Below are positions 9,077 through 18,251 of a stretch of 64,000 nt of DNA, in pieces (position 1 is the stretch's first letter; every line of letters begins with the position of its first letter). Below the pieces are notes generated by a model. The model was not told the DNA's origin, searched no databases, and saw nothing but the letters and a program-made list of their open reading frames with translations. The stretch comes from Lewinellaceae bacterium (GTDB taxonomy: Bacteria; Bacteroidota; Bacteroidia; Chitinophagales; Saprospiraceae). Location: positions 124,001-188,000 of the forward strand of contig JADJUJ010000002.1 of assembly GCA_016710765.1 (NCBI GenBank), in the 5' to 3' direction. The position numbers and the translations under genes were made by a program.

Positions 9077-9964
9077 ATGAAAAAAATCAAAAAGGAAGAC
9101 ATCAAACAAGAAGTATTTGACCTTTACGACGACTACGCCCACAACCGCCTCGACCGTCGGCAGTTTATGAACAAACTATCGGTTTATGCCGTTGGCGGAC
9201 TGACCGTTCCAGCGCTGCTCCATTCCGTCATGCCCAATTACCAGGACTCCATACAAATTCCAGCAAATGATCCGCGACTGACATCGGAATTTATCGAATA
9301 CGCCTCCCCAAAAGGCGGTGGCAAAATAAAGGGCCTGCTTTCCCGCCCAATCGGGAACAAGGCTAAGCTGCCGGGTATTATCGTCGTACATGAAAACCGG
9401 GGCCTGAATCCGCACATTGAGGACGTAGCCAGGAGGGCGGCCTTCGAAGGCTTTATTTCCCTGGCACCTGATGCCTTGTCGCCGCTAGGTGGCTACCCCG
9501 GCACAGACGATGAAGGCCGGGAAATGCAGGCAAAAAGAGACCGGGAAGAGATGCTGCAAGATTTTATTGCCGCATTTGACACCTTGAAAACGCACCCGGA
9601 ATGCAACGGAAAGGTCGGCGTGGTTGGCTTTTGCTTCGGTGGATGGGTGTCCAATATGATGGCTGTCCGGGTACCAGAATTAATGGCGGCGGTACCGTTC
9701 TACGGCACGCAACCCACTGCGGAGGAGGTTCCCGCCATCAAAGCGCCGCTGTTGCTGCATTTCGCAGCCTTGGACAAAAGGGTAAATGAAGGCTGGCCGG
9801 ACTATGCTAAGGCGCTGCAGGAAAACAACAAGGAATACAGCGCCCACCTGTATCCAGATGTGAACCATGGGTTTCACAACGATTCAACACCCCGCTACGA
9901 TTATGCGGCGGCACGGCTTGCATGGGAGCGGACCATCGATTTTTTCAGGGTAAAACTGGGCTGA
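9077..9964 (+). CDS. Dienelactone hydrolase family protein with Tat-like leader
   Basis: 295 residues from ATG 9077. An upstream in-frame GTG at 9047 lies inside the palindromic repeat and is rejected. The N-terminal region holds RRQF (R27-R28) followed by a hydrophobic stretch (VYAVGGLTVPALL), a twin-arginine-type signal expected in exported members. The alpha/beta-hydrolase triad of dienelactone hydrolases is visible: nucleophile C186 in GVVGFCFGGW, D233 in ALDKRVNEGW and H264 in DVNHGFHND; VVHENRGL is the conserved oxyanion-side block. The enzyme class opens lactones or cleaves small esters; the natural substrate is unknown. Confidence 0.88.
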   Translation: MKKIKKEDIKQEVFDLYDDYAHNRLDRRQFMNKLSVYAVGGLTVPALLHSVMPNYQDSIQIPANDPRLTSEFIEYASPKGGGKIKGLLSRPIGNKAKLPGIIVVHENRGLNPHIEDVARRAAFEGFISLAPDALSPLGGYPGTDDEGREMQAKRDREEMLQDFIAAFDTLKTHPECNGKVGVVGFCFGGWVSNMMAVRVPELMAAVPFYGTQPTAEEVPAIKAPLLLHFAALDKRVNEGWPDYAKALQENNKEYSAHLYPDVNHGFHNDSTPRYDYAAARLAWERTIDFFRVKLG

Positions 9965-10053
9965 CAATGTTGTACAGTTATTGCTTCCAATGTTGGCTAA
10001 TCTCTTGTATTTCGGTTCCCTCCCACTTCAAACACAGGAAAAAAGCATCATAT

Positions 10054-10434
10054 ATGGGACAAAAAGCAAAAGTTCTGGTCGTCGGCAGACGTGCCGATAT
10101 GCTTTTACGCATAACTAAGCTACTTAGAAGTCACCGATACGACGCCATTGGCACTATGACCAATGAGGAAGCATTGCAAAAATTTAAGGATGAAAATCCA
10201 CAGGCGGTTAAAATTGGTGGCGGGGTCGATGGCGACAGCCGGGCGCTGTTCCACCAACAGTTTTCAGCAACCACAACTGTAAACGATGCCCATCCACAAA
10301 CAGTATTGGCTGATTTGAATGTGGTGTTCCCCGAGGAGGATTGTTATTGCTTTTCTTGTGACAGTTCTATTCTGGATCCTATTGCTGGCAGGTTTTGTGG
10401 AAATGCAGCTAACTGCCACAACACGCAGGATTGA
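10054..10434 (+). CDS. Small receiver-like (CheY-like remnant) protein
   Basis: From ATG 10054 the protein has 126 residues. Residues 4-88 resemble a short response-regulator-like family: a beta strand VLVVGRRADM, helix LLRITKLLRSHRYD, strand AIGTMTNEEAL, the IGGGVDGDSRALFHQ segment and a C-terminal DAHPQTVLADLNVVF. The phospho-acceptor aspartate region of true receivers is not evident, so this is probably a non-phosphorylated pseudo-receiver. The last 35 residues (cysteine-rich) look unlike the family and may come from a 3' frameshift or mutation. Frame upstream of 10054 (from 9922) overlaps the hydrolase gene and is not used. Confidence 0.55.
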   Translation: MGQKAKVLVVGRRADMLLRITKLLRSHRYDAIGTMTNEEALQKFKDENPQAVKIGGGVDGDSRALFHQQFSATTTVNDAHPQTVLADLNVVFPEEDCYCFSCDSSILDPIAGRFCGNAANCHNTQD

Positions 10435-10492
10435 AAGCCTGTACAAATGCTCGAAAGTTATATGACGTGGCGAGGCAATCATTGCAATCAAC

Positions 10493-11155
10493 CTACCCGT
10501 TAGCCTTCTTGTGGTCGGCCAAAAACTTCGCCAAACCAATATCGGTCAACGGGTGGTTCAACAGCCCCAAAATGGCGCTGAGCGGACAAGTCACTACATC
10601 GGCACCTGCTTTTGCAGCCTGTACAATATGCAGTGGGCTGCGTATGCTGGCGGCAAGGATAGCAGTATCGTATCCTGCGGTAGAGTATATTTCGAAGATT
10701 TCTTTGATGAGGCTCATGCCGTCCCAGCTGATATCATCAATGCGGCCGATAAACGGAGAAAGATAGGTGGCGCCAGCCTTGGCGGCCAAAATGGCCTGTC
10801 CAGCTGAAAACACGAGGGTACAGTTGGTGCGAATACCCAATTCCGAAAAATGAGCAATGGCTTTCACACCATCCCTGATCATCGGTACTTTCACCACGAT
10901 GTTCTCATGGATCTCCGCCAGTTTCTTGCCTTCGGCAACCATGCCTTTAAAATCGGTGGAAATCACCTCTGCACTGACCTCTTTCCCGGGACCTACAATT
11001 TTACAAATGTCTAGGTAGTGCTGCATCACGTTTTTGTCGCCGGAAATACCCTCTTTGGCCATCAACGAGGGGTTCGTGGTAACACCATCGAGGATTCCAA
11101 ATTCAGTAGCTTCACGGATGTCGTCGAGATTGGCTGTATCGATGAAAAATTGCAT
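10493..11155 (-). CDS. Transaldolase / fructose-6-phosphate aldolase (short class)
   Basis: 220 residues from the ATG at 11155 (MQFFIDTANL), matching the compact FSA/TalC-type transaldolases. The Schiff-base lysine is K89 in NIVVKVPM; other family blocks are GILDGVTTNPSL, NCTLVFSAGQA and ISPFIGR-like YLSPFIGRIDD. The enzyme transfers or cleaves a dihydroxyacetone unit in the pentose-phosphate/glycolysis interface. Transaldolase versus aldolase activity cannot be decided confidently here. A longer frame back to 11260 is rejected because the added residues are unlike the family. Divergent to the helicase gene. Confidence 0.92.
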   Translation of the reverse strand: MQFFIDTANLDDIREATEFGILDGVTTNPSLMAKEGISGDKNVMQHYLDICKIVGPGKEVSAEVISTDFKGMVAEGKKLAEIHENIVVKVPMIRDGVKAIAHFSELGIRTNCTLVFSAGQAILAAKAGATYLSPFIGRIDDISWDGMSLIKEIFEIYSTAGYDTAILAASIRSPLHIVQAAKAGADVVTCPLSAILGLLNHPLTDIGLAKFLADHKKANG

Positions 11156-11490
11156 AGGAAAAGATGTGAAAAGGTGAGCAGAACTTGCCCAGGAAAGGCG
11201 CCAAAGGAAAGGCCACGGGCAAAAAAAAGAAAAAGCGCCAGACACACCGCTCAACCACATACCCTTGCTGTGTTTCCACCCTGGGGGAGTTTTGCAGGAG
11301 CTGGTCGCCCGGCGCCGGCCGCAAAGGTAGTAGGTTTTTTGAAAAGGAAATCACAAACCTCAAAACTAAAATTGAAATTTTATGGAAGCAGCCCTTTTTT
11401 GCGCCTTAACATCCAAAATCCAACCAAAGAGTCGGGCAAATTCCGTTCATTTGCAGTACGAGTTGATCCAATACCCAAACCTGATTGTAC
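11156..11490. other. Divergent intergenic region, transaldolase/helicase
   Basis: 335 bp separate the two divergent starts. On the minus strand TACCTTTG (complement at 11322-11329) fits the Bacteroidota -7 box and would give the transaldolase a leader of roughly 160 nt. The middle (11290-11325) is GC-rich (GCCCGGCGCCGGCCGC) and could fold in that leader. No open frame here is credible. Confidence 0.4.
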
Positions 11491-14400
11491 ATGGAAGACC
11501 ATCCGATTTTGCCGGAAGAACAAGAAATCCCAACTGCTGCTGCCGCGAAGCCAGAACCACCTGCTTATAGCGCTGCTGCATTGCAATGGCTGCTGGCTTT
11601 ACCAGAAGCACCGGATCTTGCCGACCCTTTTGGTTTGGACGAAGGTGATTTTGCCATCCGTTGTGTGCGGGAATTACTGCAGAACAGACCTTTTGAGCTA
11701 CCGTTGCAAGCACAACACGTGGCCAATAGCCGCCTGCACCATTTTTATTTCGAATCCCGAAACCGGGAAAAAGTGTTTGGCACGCGCAACTTGGGTATTG
11801 GGTACCCGTTTGTGCTGTGCAAACTGGACAACTACGAAGTCTGCGCACCACTTTTTATCCATCAGTTTGCGCTGGAACCTCATGCCCAATATACGGATCG
11901 CTGGCAGGTGATTCACAATGAACAACACCTCATTTTCCCCAACTACCCGCTTTTTCACTTGGTTGATTATGTGTATGGCACCAATTTCTCGGAAAAAACC
12001 CGGACCCTGGCTGAAAAAAAACAACTGGACGATAAAGCGCTGACAAGCCTGGCAGATCAACTCTGCAAGCAACTTGGCATCACCGAAGACGGGCTTTCGC
12101 TCAGCGTACAACCTTTCCCCGATGAAACCGAATTACCTGGCATGATGGCGGAAGGGCGTCTGCGCTGGTCGGCACTGGCCGGCATCTACCCTACCCTTCC
12201 CAAAACCGTTATGACCCAGGCGCCGGTGGTGGCGCCCAATCTGCCAGCCGACCTTGAGTGGCGGCATGCCATCACCCAACTTACCCTCGACGCCAGTCAG
12301 CGCGAAACCTTGCTTGCGGTGCAAAAAAACGCCATGACGGTCGTAGAAGGCGCATCCGGCACTGGGAAAACCTACATGTTGGCAGCCATCGCCATCAATG
12401 CCCTTAGCAATGGCAAAAAATGCCTGGTGGTATCCAAGAGTCTGGCGGCACTCCGCAGGGCGCAGAAATTCATTGTAGACCAGGGCTTCGGCGATTTATC
12501 CTTTGTGCTGCGGGATATCTACAGCGATAAGCTCATGCTGGCCGATATGTTGCGCATGGCCAGCGACAACAAGCAAAGACCTGCGTTCAACGAAGAACAA
12601 TATAAAAGCGTACTCAACCGCGTTATTCGGGAAGAAGACAAACTGGATACCGCCTGGGAAGCAGTGCATACGCCCATTTTCGGTGACTGGGATTTCAACA
12701 GAACAGTCGGCGTTTTTCTGGAGGCCAACCGAAAGGAAGGCAAAGAACTATTGTTCAGTCAGTTGCAACCCTCCGACTTCGTTTTCAGCAAGGATGAATA
12801 CGACGAAATTTTGGGAGCCATTCAAAGCAGCCAACCGCTTTTCCAACGCTTCCCTACGCTCGACCACCCGCTGAACAACCTCAACGCCAATATTTTCCTG
12901 CAGCACGATCCGAATACAGGACTAGAGCACAGCCAAATATTGGCAGCGTCATTGCTGGAAAAAGCCACCGATCTTCATCATCGCTTTATTGTAAAAACAA
13001 ACGAATACACAGAATCGCTCACAGAACATTATGAGTCGCATTTTGAGGAACTCGATCGCCAGGTTAAAAGCATCCGCGACGGCTTGGAGGATGGAACGCA
13101 TCGTTTCGGCGCTGATTTCGAAAAATCGGTTTCCGTAACCGAAAAATTATATGGCGTTTTTCTGACCATTACAAACATCTTCTGAAGGCTAAAACAGCCA
13201 TTAGCACCACTTTCGAATCCCTGCGAACAGCCTATCAGCAAAGAAAATACTTCGATTTCAACGTTCAGTCCGGACTCGATCTGCGCAACATCAAGAAGAT
13301 TGCAGAAATTACCAAAGAGTTTGAATCCGCACTTAAAAGTTGGCGCCGCCGAATCCCTGCTATTGTTCGGGAAGATATTCGACGCTTGAACTATCAAAGC
13401 ATCCACCCCGACCTTAACTTCAAAGAAGAGGTGCAGGACCTGGAAACAGCACTGGATGCTTTTGTGGAGGACTTCAATGCAGCTGGACTTTATGAGGCCC
13501 CGCTGCATCACGAGATGCTGACAGTTCCCAAGCGCCAGGAGTTTTTGGAAGATATCATCGCCCAATTGGAACACACCCGGTTTTATCTCCGTGATTTCCC
13601 GGACTTCCATACCTGGCAGAAACACTGGCTTGGCTTAGATTCCAATCAGCAAAAGGTGGTGCGGGCACTCAGCAAAGTAAAACCGAAAAATTGGGTAACC
13701 GCTTTTGACAGCTGGTACTTGTTCCACTTCTTGCAAAATGAGTTCAGGCCTGGGATGCAGTGGCCAGAGAAAGGTTTAGAAAACTATTACAGCGAGTTGC
13801 GCGAACTGCGCGACATCATGCCCTACCAGATCAGCGCACAATGGCAATCGCGCAAAACGAAAGCGCTGAAAACCTTGAAATCGGCCGACGGCACAGCATT
13901 TAAAACCTGGTTTGGGAAAGAAAACCGCAGCCTCTCTGCCAACCAATCGGTTGATGAGCTGTTTCAAAATCACATTAATCCGCTGACAGAAACGCTTCCT
14001 GTTTTGTTGGTTACACCACAGGTGGCACAGGACGTGGTCAACTTGTCGAACATGTTGTTCGATCTTGTACTTGTAGACGAGGCCCACAACATCCCCAAAC
14101 AAGAGTGTTACCACCTTTTTGATATGGCCAAGAACTTGGTTGTTTTCGGCGACGCCAAACAGGATATGACACCACAAGCAGAAGACGACCTGCTTGAATA
14201 TTGCAAAAACATCGGTGCACCGGTTCAAACGCTGGAATACCAGCATCAGGACAGTCCGGAAGAATGGCTGCAATTCAATCAGATCGCTTTCAACACACCC
14301 TACAAGCGGTTGCCTGCCCTGCGTTCCGCCATTGAAATGACGGTAGTGGAAAACGTTGGCGGACGCTACGACGAGCATTTGCGCACCAATGAAGCGGAAG

Positions 14401-15339
14401 CCAGGCAGATTATTGATTGGCTCAATTACATCGAGCCAACACCCGCCAAAACCTATCCCATCGTTGGGATTGCTTGTGCAACGGTAGAACAACGGAACCT
14501 CATAGCCAGCCAGTTGCTCCAAATCCGGCAAAAGAAACTACCCGGGCATGAGAAAATTCACCAACTCTTTTTAAACGGATTGGGTGTGTACCAATTTGCA
14601 GAGTTGCAGGGGCAACACCTCGACATCCTGATGTTGTCGATCACCCACGGACTCATAGACGCACAGGGTAGCCTTACCCGCGACCTGCACTTTTGGAATA
14701 CCCAATTGGGGTTGAACCAGGCTGCATGTGACGCTCACCAGGGCTTCACAGCGCCTTTTCATAGCACACTCCATACCGCCAGGGCTGCACAGTGTACTGG
14801 CATCGGACAAAAACTTCCTCGGAACTTGCATCCTCTCCCACTTGGCCACTTTTGCCGAACAAATGCAAAAAGGAGATTTACAAGCAGGGGCTGCGCAATT
14901 GCAAAAAATGAAGAATTTGTTGCAATACCAGGATCCCATTCATACCCCTTCGCCCTTTGTTCAGGAAATGAGCCGTGCACTGGAACCTTATAGCAAACCA
15001 TCTGCGGTAATGACCAATGCCTTTGTAAAAGGAATACAAGTTCCATTGGCGATCAACCGGGAGGATCAAGGGCTGCCACCTTATGTATTGCTTCTGGATG
15101 GTGTGCTATCCGCAGAAAAAAGGCCATCGTATGAGTGGGAGGTAAAACTCCACCAGTATTTCGATCGCAGCGGAGTGCCATACAGCCCTGTATTCACGGC
15201 ACAATGGTGGAAGAGCCCACGGTTAAATATCAAAAAACTGGCACAGCAAATGTGGCCTCCTACCCCTCCCAGTGCTGAAACAAACGCAACCCCTATTGAT
15301 GACCTAGCACTGGATGTTCCAGAATCCCCAACTGAATAA
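11491..15339 (+). CDS. Large SF1 DNA helicase with possible Vsr-like C-terminus (two frameshifts)
   Basis: About 1283 codons when two indels are repaired. Residues 1-260 are a large N-terminal region I do not recognise. Walker A GASGTGKT is at residues 287-294, with SQRETLLAVQ as the preceding Q-like motif. A long coiled insert follows, then Walker B (LVLVDEAHN near 14070), a GDAKQDM motif III, and C-terminal motifs ending LHVTLTRA. The terminal segment (YEWEVKLHQYFDRSG, then FTAQWWKSPR) resembles the Vsr/REase_MTES_1575 module at the end of some helicases. Frame breaks: T5 run at 13157-13161 (one T short; repair gives GVFSDHYKHLL) and an extra G at 14720/14721 (repair gives LGLNQLHVTLTRA). 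Start ATG 11491 is preferred to TTG 11485. Confidence 0.8.
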
Positions 15340-15384
15340 AGGATCTTCAAGCGTACTTAAAAAGTTACGACATTTCCCAAAACA

Positions 15385-15423
15385 CCCCTGGAAAGCACCA
15401 GGGGCAAAAGCCTTTTTTGCCCT
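15385..15423 (+). terminator. Probable terminator after the helicase gene
   Basis: Two overlapping hairpins are possible: CCCCTGG/CCAGGGG (15385-15404) and GGGCAAAA/TTTTGCCC (15402-15423). The run of six T falls within the second stem. Likely a terminator but not a textbook one. Confidence 0.5.
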
Positions 15424-15497
15424 CTTTCTACCATTTTTTTCAGATTTTAATATTATTGGTATTCTTTTTGCATTCATGGGTTAAAAATCCGATTTAC

Positions 15498-17348
15498 ATG
15501 AAAAATTTCTTCTTTCCAATCCTCCTGGGATTTCTTCTCCTCACTGCCGGAGCAAGCGCCCAAAACAAAGCGTATCACAATGCCATTCATGCAAAACTCA
15601 ATTTCAACGATTTTGGCCTGGCCAATAGCGGTGATTTACGACTTGGCGAAGGCTTCGAACTGGGCTATTTCCGAAACATTGCTCCACTGATTAACATCGG
15701 GGTACCCGTAAAACTCGGGCTGGCCAAACTTCCTGGCGTGAGCACCAACACCGTCATTACCAGCATCGATGCACTTATTCACCTGGAAAACACCAACAGT
15801 TCATCCAAGGTGAATCCGTACGCCTTTGGTGGCGTCGGGTATTTTGCTGAAAAATTTGACAGCGGGCATGTTCAAATACCGCTCGGTGCAGGCCTTAAAT
15901 TCCGCATCACTCCTTATGCTTCTGTCAATGTGCAGGGCGAATACCGCCTGGCCATGAACGATAACCGAAACAACGTCCAACTCGGTCTTGGATTCGTGTA
16001 CCTCCTGCATGTTACGGAGCCCCAAAAAGATCCGAACATCCCTTCTGATGTTGATGGTGACGGCGTTCCCGATGTTCTTGACAAATGTCCTGAACTGGCG
16101 GGCCCTGCCGCTGCACTGGGTTGCCCTGATATGGACGGCGACGGCATTGGCGACGCAGAAGACCTTTGCCCCGATATGGCTGGCAGCATTGAAACCTCTG
16201 GATGCCCTGATCAGGACAACGATGGTTTTGCCGATGCCGATGATGAGTGCCCAACCGAAGCCGGTACCGTTCGCGGTTGCCCGGATGCCGACTTTGATGG
16301 CTTTGCCGACAAAGACGATGAGTGTCCTGATGTTGCAGGGCGCTGGAATGGATGCCCTGACACCGACTACGATGGTGTAGCCGACAAAGACGACAAATGC
16401 CCCAACGACCCGGGGCCAGCCGCCAACGACGGTTGCCCACAAGTCAGCAACACGCCCAAAGACAGCGATGAAGACGGCTTTTTTGATGATAACGACGAAT
16501 GTCCCGCTGTGGCAGGTACCGTAAATGGCTGCCCGGATGCCGATGGCGATGGTATTGCCGATAAAAACGATAAATGCCCGGCTGCTGCCGGCCCAACTGC
16601 AACCAATGGTTGTCCTGATTCGGATGGAGACGGTATAGTAGATGCTGACGACCGCTGCCCCAATGCAGCCGGCCCTGCAGCAACCAAAGGCTGCCCCGAC
16701 TCCGATAAAGATGGCGTGGCTGACGTAGACGACAAATGCCCGACGGAAGCAGGCCCTGCCAGCAATGCAGGTTGTCCGGTTGTTGTGGAAGAAAAAGTAG
16801 AGGAGGTTAAGCCAATGGTGAAAGACAGCGACGGTGACGGTATTAACGACGACGTAGACCCCTGTCCCAATGCTGCAGGTAAATTCAATGGTTGCCCCGA
16901 CTCCGACGGCGACGGTATTGCCGACAACCTCGACAAATGTCCCAACACTGCTGGTCCTTCCAGCAACCGCGGTTGCCCGGAGATCAAGCAGGAAACCAAG
17001 CAGCAATTAACGCTGGCCATGGATGCTGTACAATTTGAAACCGGAAAAGCAACACTCATAAGCACCTCTTTCGACAACCTCGACGGTATCGTTGAGATCA
17101 TGCGCCAGTATCCCGACTATAAGTTGTCGATCAGTGGCCATACCGACAACGTGGGTGACGATGAGAAAAACTTGAAACTCTCCACCGATCGCGCCAAGAC
17201 CTGTTACGATTACCTGATCTTCCGCGGGGTGCGGAGCGAGCGTTTGCGGTACGCCGGTTTTGGTGAAGCCCGCCCGGTAGCCGATAACAGTACACCTGCT
17301 GGTCGGGAGAAAAACCGCAGGGTTGAATTTGAACTGACCCTGGATTAA
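15498..17348 (+). CDS. OmpA family outer-membrane protein with thrombospondin type-3 repeats
   Basis: 616 residues from ATG 15498; the frame runs upstream to 15417, but MKNFFFPILLGFLL...ASAQ is the signal peptide. Residues about 25-180 form an N-terminal beta-barrel. Then come about eleven calcium-binding thrombospondin type-3 units (variants of DSDGDGIADNLDKCPN...GCP), rich in Asp and paired Cys, to about residue 495. The C-terminus is an OmpA peptidoglycan-binding domain (ISGHTDNVGDDEKNLKLSTDRA, then GFGEARPVADN...RRVEFEL). The protein should span the outer membrane and tether it to the cell wall, with the stiff Ca-bound repeat as a spacer. Highly repetitive DNA here could recombine. Confidence 0.92.
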   Translation: MKNFFFPILLGFLLLTAGASAQNKAYHNAIHAKLNFNDFGLANSGDLRLGEGFELGYFRNIAPLINIGVPVKLGLAKLPGVSTNTVITSIDALIHLENTNSSSKVNPYAFGGVGYFAEKFDSGHVQIPLGAGLKFRITPYASVNVQGEYRLAMNDNRNNVQLGLGFVYLLHVTEPQKDPNIPSDVDGDGVPDVLDKCPELAGPAAALGCPDMDGDGIGDAEDLCPDMAGSIETSGCPDQDNDGFADADDECPTEAGTVRGCPDADFDGFADKDDECPDVAGRWNGCPDTDYDGVADKDDKCPNDPGPAANDGCPQVSNTPKDSDEDGFFDDNDECPAVAGTVNGCPDADGDGIADKNDKCPAAAGPTATNGCPDSDGDGIVDADDRCPNAAGPAATKGCPDSDKDGVADVDDKCPTEAGPASNAGCPVVVEEKVEEVKPMVKDSDGDGINDDVDPCPNAAGKFNGCPDSDGDGIADNLDKCPNTAGPSSNRGCPEIKQETKQQLTLAMDAVQFETGKATLISTSFDNLDGIVEIMRQYPDYKLSISGHTDNVGDDEKNLKLSTDRAKTCYDYLIFRGVRSERLRYAGFGEARPVADNSTPAGREKNRRVEFELTLD

Positions 17349-17371
17349 TCGTTTCGAGTTCAAAAAATACA

Positions 17372-17412
17372 AATGAGCCATTCCGGATTCTCGGAGTGGC
17401 TCATTTTTTTTT
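17372..17412 (+). terminator. Rho-independent terminator after the OmpA gene
   Basis: ATGAGCCATTCCG pairs with CGGAGTGGCTCAT (one mismatch/G-U) around GATTCT and is followed by nine T. It starts 24 bp after the stop codon. Confidence 0.88.
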
Positions 17413-17740
17413 GGAGAAATACAAAACGATTTGCATTGGCTAAAAGCCAGGGGACAACCTATGTAGTATGTTGGGAAGGATACAATTTGAGCACGCACAG
17501 CGTTTTGCTTCGCAAAACCTCCGCAAGTTTCAGCGCGTATCGGCTGGAAAACAATTTTGCAAGCAAAAGTGAAGGATATTACTTGCTGAGCACCTTTTGA
17601 ATTAACTTCATTAGGGCACGTGAGGTAATCCACATTAGCCATGTTGGGAGCTGCGAATTATTTAAATGTCCTGTGGTGTGTTACTTTACTCGAAGTAAAG
17701 TGGTTTGCGAAATGTGCCCAATTGTATTTGCCGCCAGAAA
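17413..17740. other. Non-coding gap with a lone repeat end
   Basis: Part of the 541-bp gap between the OmpA gene and the minus-strand membrane protein gene. Short open frames here have no family look. The stretch includes a small hairpin GTTTTGC-TTC-GCAAAAC (near 17504-17520) and, at 17687-17711, one end of the element seen complete at 34998-35161. Nothing else recognised. Confidence 0.5.
17687..17711 (+). repeat. Solo end of the 164-bp inverted-repeat element
   Basis: TACTCGAAGTAAAGTGGTTTGCGAA is identical over 25 bases to the left end at 34999-35023. No matching right end follows within the gap, so this is a lone end, either a deletion remnant or a target-like site. The flanking ACTTTACTCGAAGTAAAGT is itself palindromic. 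Confidence 0.7.
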
Positions 17741-17775
17741 CAAAAAAACCGGCTCGTGGGGGAAACGAGCCGGTT
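17741..17775 (-). terminator. Terminator for the minus-strand membrane protein gene
   Basis: Perfect 11-bp stem AACCGGCTCGT / ACGAGCCGGTT with a 7-base loop; on the minus strand the stem is followed by seven T (the A7 at 17742-17748). It is about 115 bp past the stop at 17890. Confidence 0.85.
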
Positions 17776-17889
17776 GTATACTTCAAAATTGGCGGGATTA
17801 CGCAATAGTATTGGCTGCAATATAAGGAAAATTGTTGCCGAAGCAAAAACAATGGTTGTTTGGACAATAAAAATTGGGCCTACAGACAA

Positions 17890-18234
17890 TCAATCATTTT
17901 TACCCATGGCCCGCATGGCATAGGCACCGCACAAACTCCCCATCCCCGTCAACAGCCCACCCAAAATGCCTGTTATGCCGATGAGACCAGCCGAGGAAGC
18001 CCCCTTGAACAATTGACCAATTCGGGCCGACATTATCCCCAGATTGCTAAGGTCTGCCCAAAAGGCTACGCCGCTCCACAACACGGTACCAGCAAGCAAG
18101 GCGGCAACAAAGACATGCCCTGGGTAGGGCCATATCAAACCAGCCAGGACACCCACCAAAACCAAACACCACCAGGGCATGATTAAACTGAACAGAAACC
18201 CGGCTAAGAGTGCAAACAAGAAAGGAAATCCCAT
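17890..18234 (-). CDS. Small hydrophobic membrane protein, unknown function
   Basis: 114 residues with about three or four membrane helices (LFALLAGFLFSLIMPWW, LVLVGVLAGLIW, VFVAALLAGTVLW, then a glycine-rich helix near the C-terminus GITGILGGLLTGMGSLCGAY). No enzyme motif. The start lies 17 bp after the stop of the penicillin-acylase-type gene on the same strand, so the two are very likely co-transcribed and end at the hairpin at 17741-17775. I do not recognise the family. Confidence 0.7.
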   Translation of the reverse strand: MGFPFLFALLAGFLFSLIMPWWCLVLVGVLAGLIWPYPGHVFVAALLAGTVLWSGVAFWADLSNLGIMSARIGQLFKGASSAGLIGITGILGGLLTGMGSLCGAYAMRAMGKND

Positions 18235-18251
18235 TTTTTCATACTACAGCA

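Noticed and set aside
15801..17101. Long minus-strand frames opposite the OmpA/TSP3 gene
   Set aside because: They are shadows of the repetitive Asp/Gly-rich coding sequence; the plus strand has signal peptide, barrel and OmpA domain in order.
17373..17600. Short plus-strand frame after the OmpA gene
   Set aside because: It starts in the terminator stem and lacks any domain or signal.
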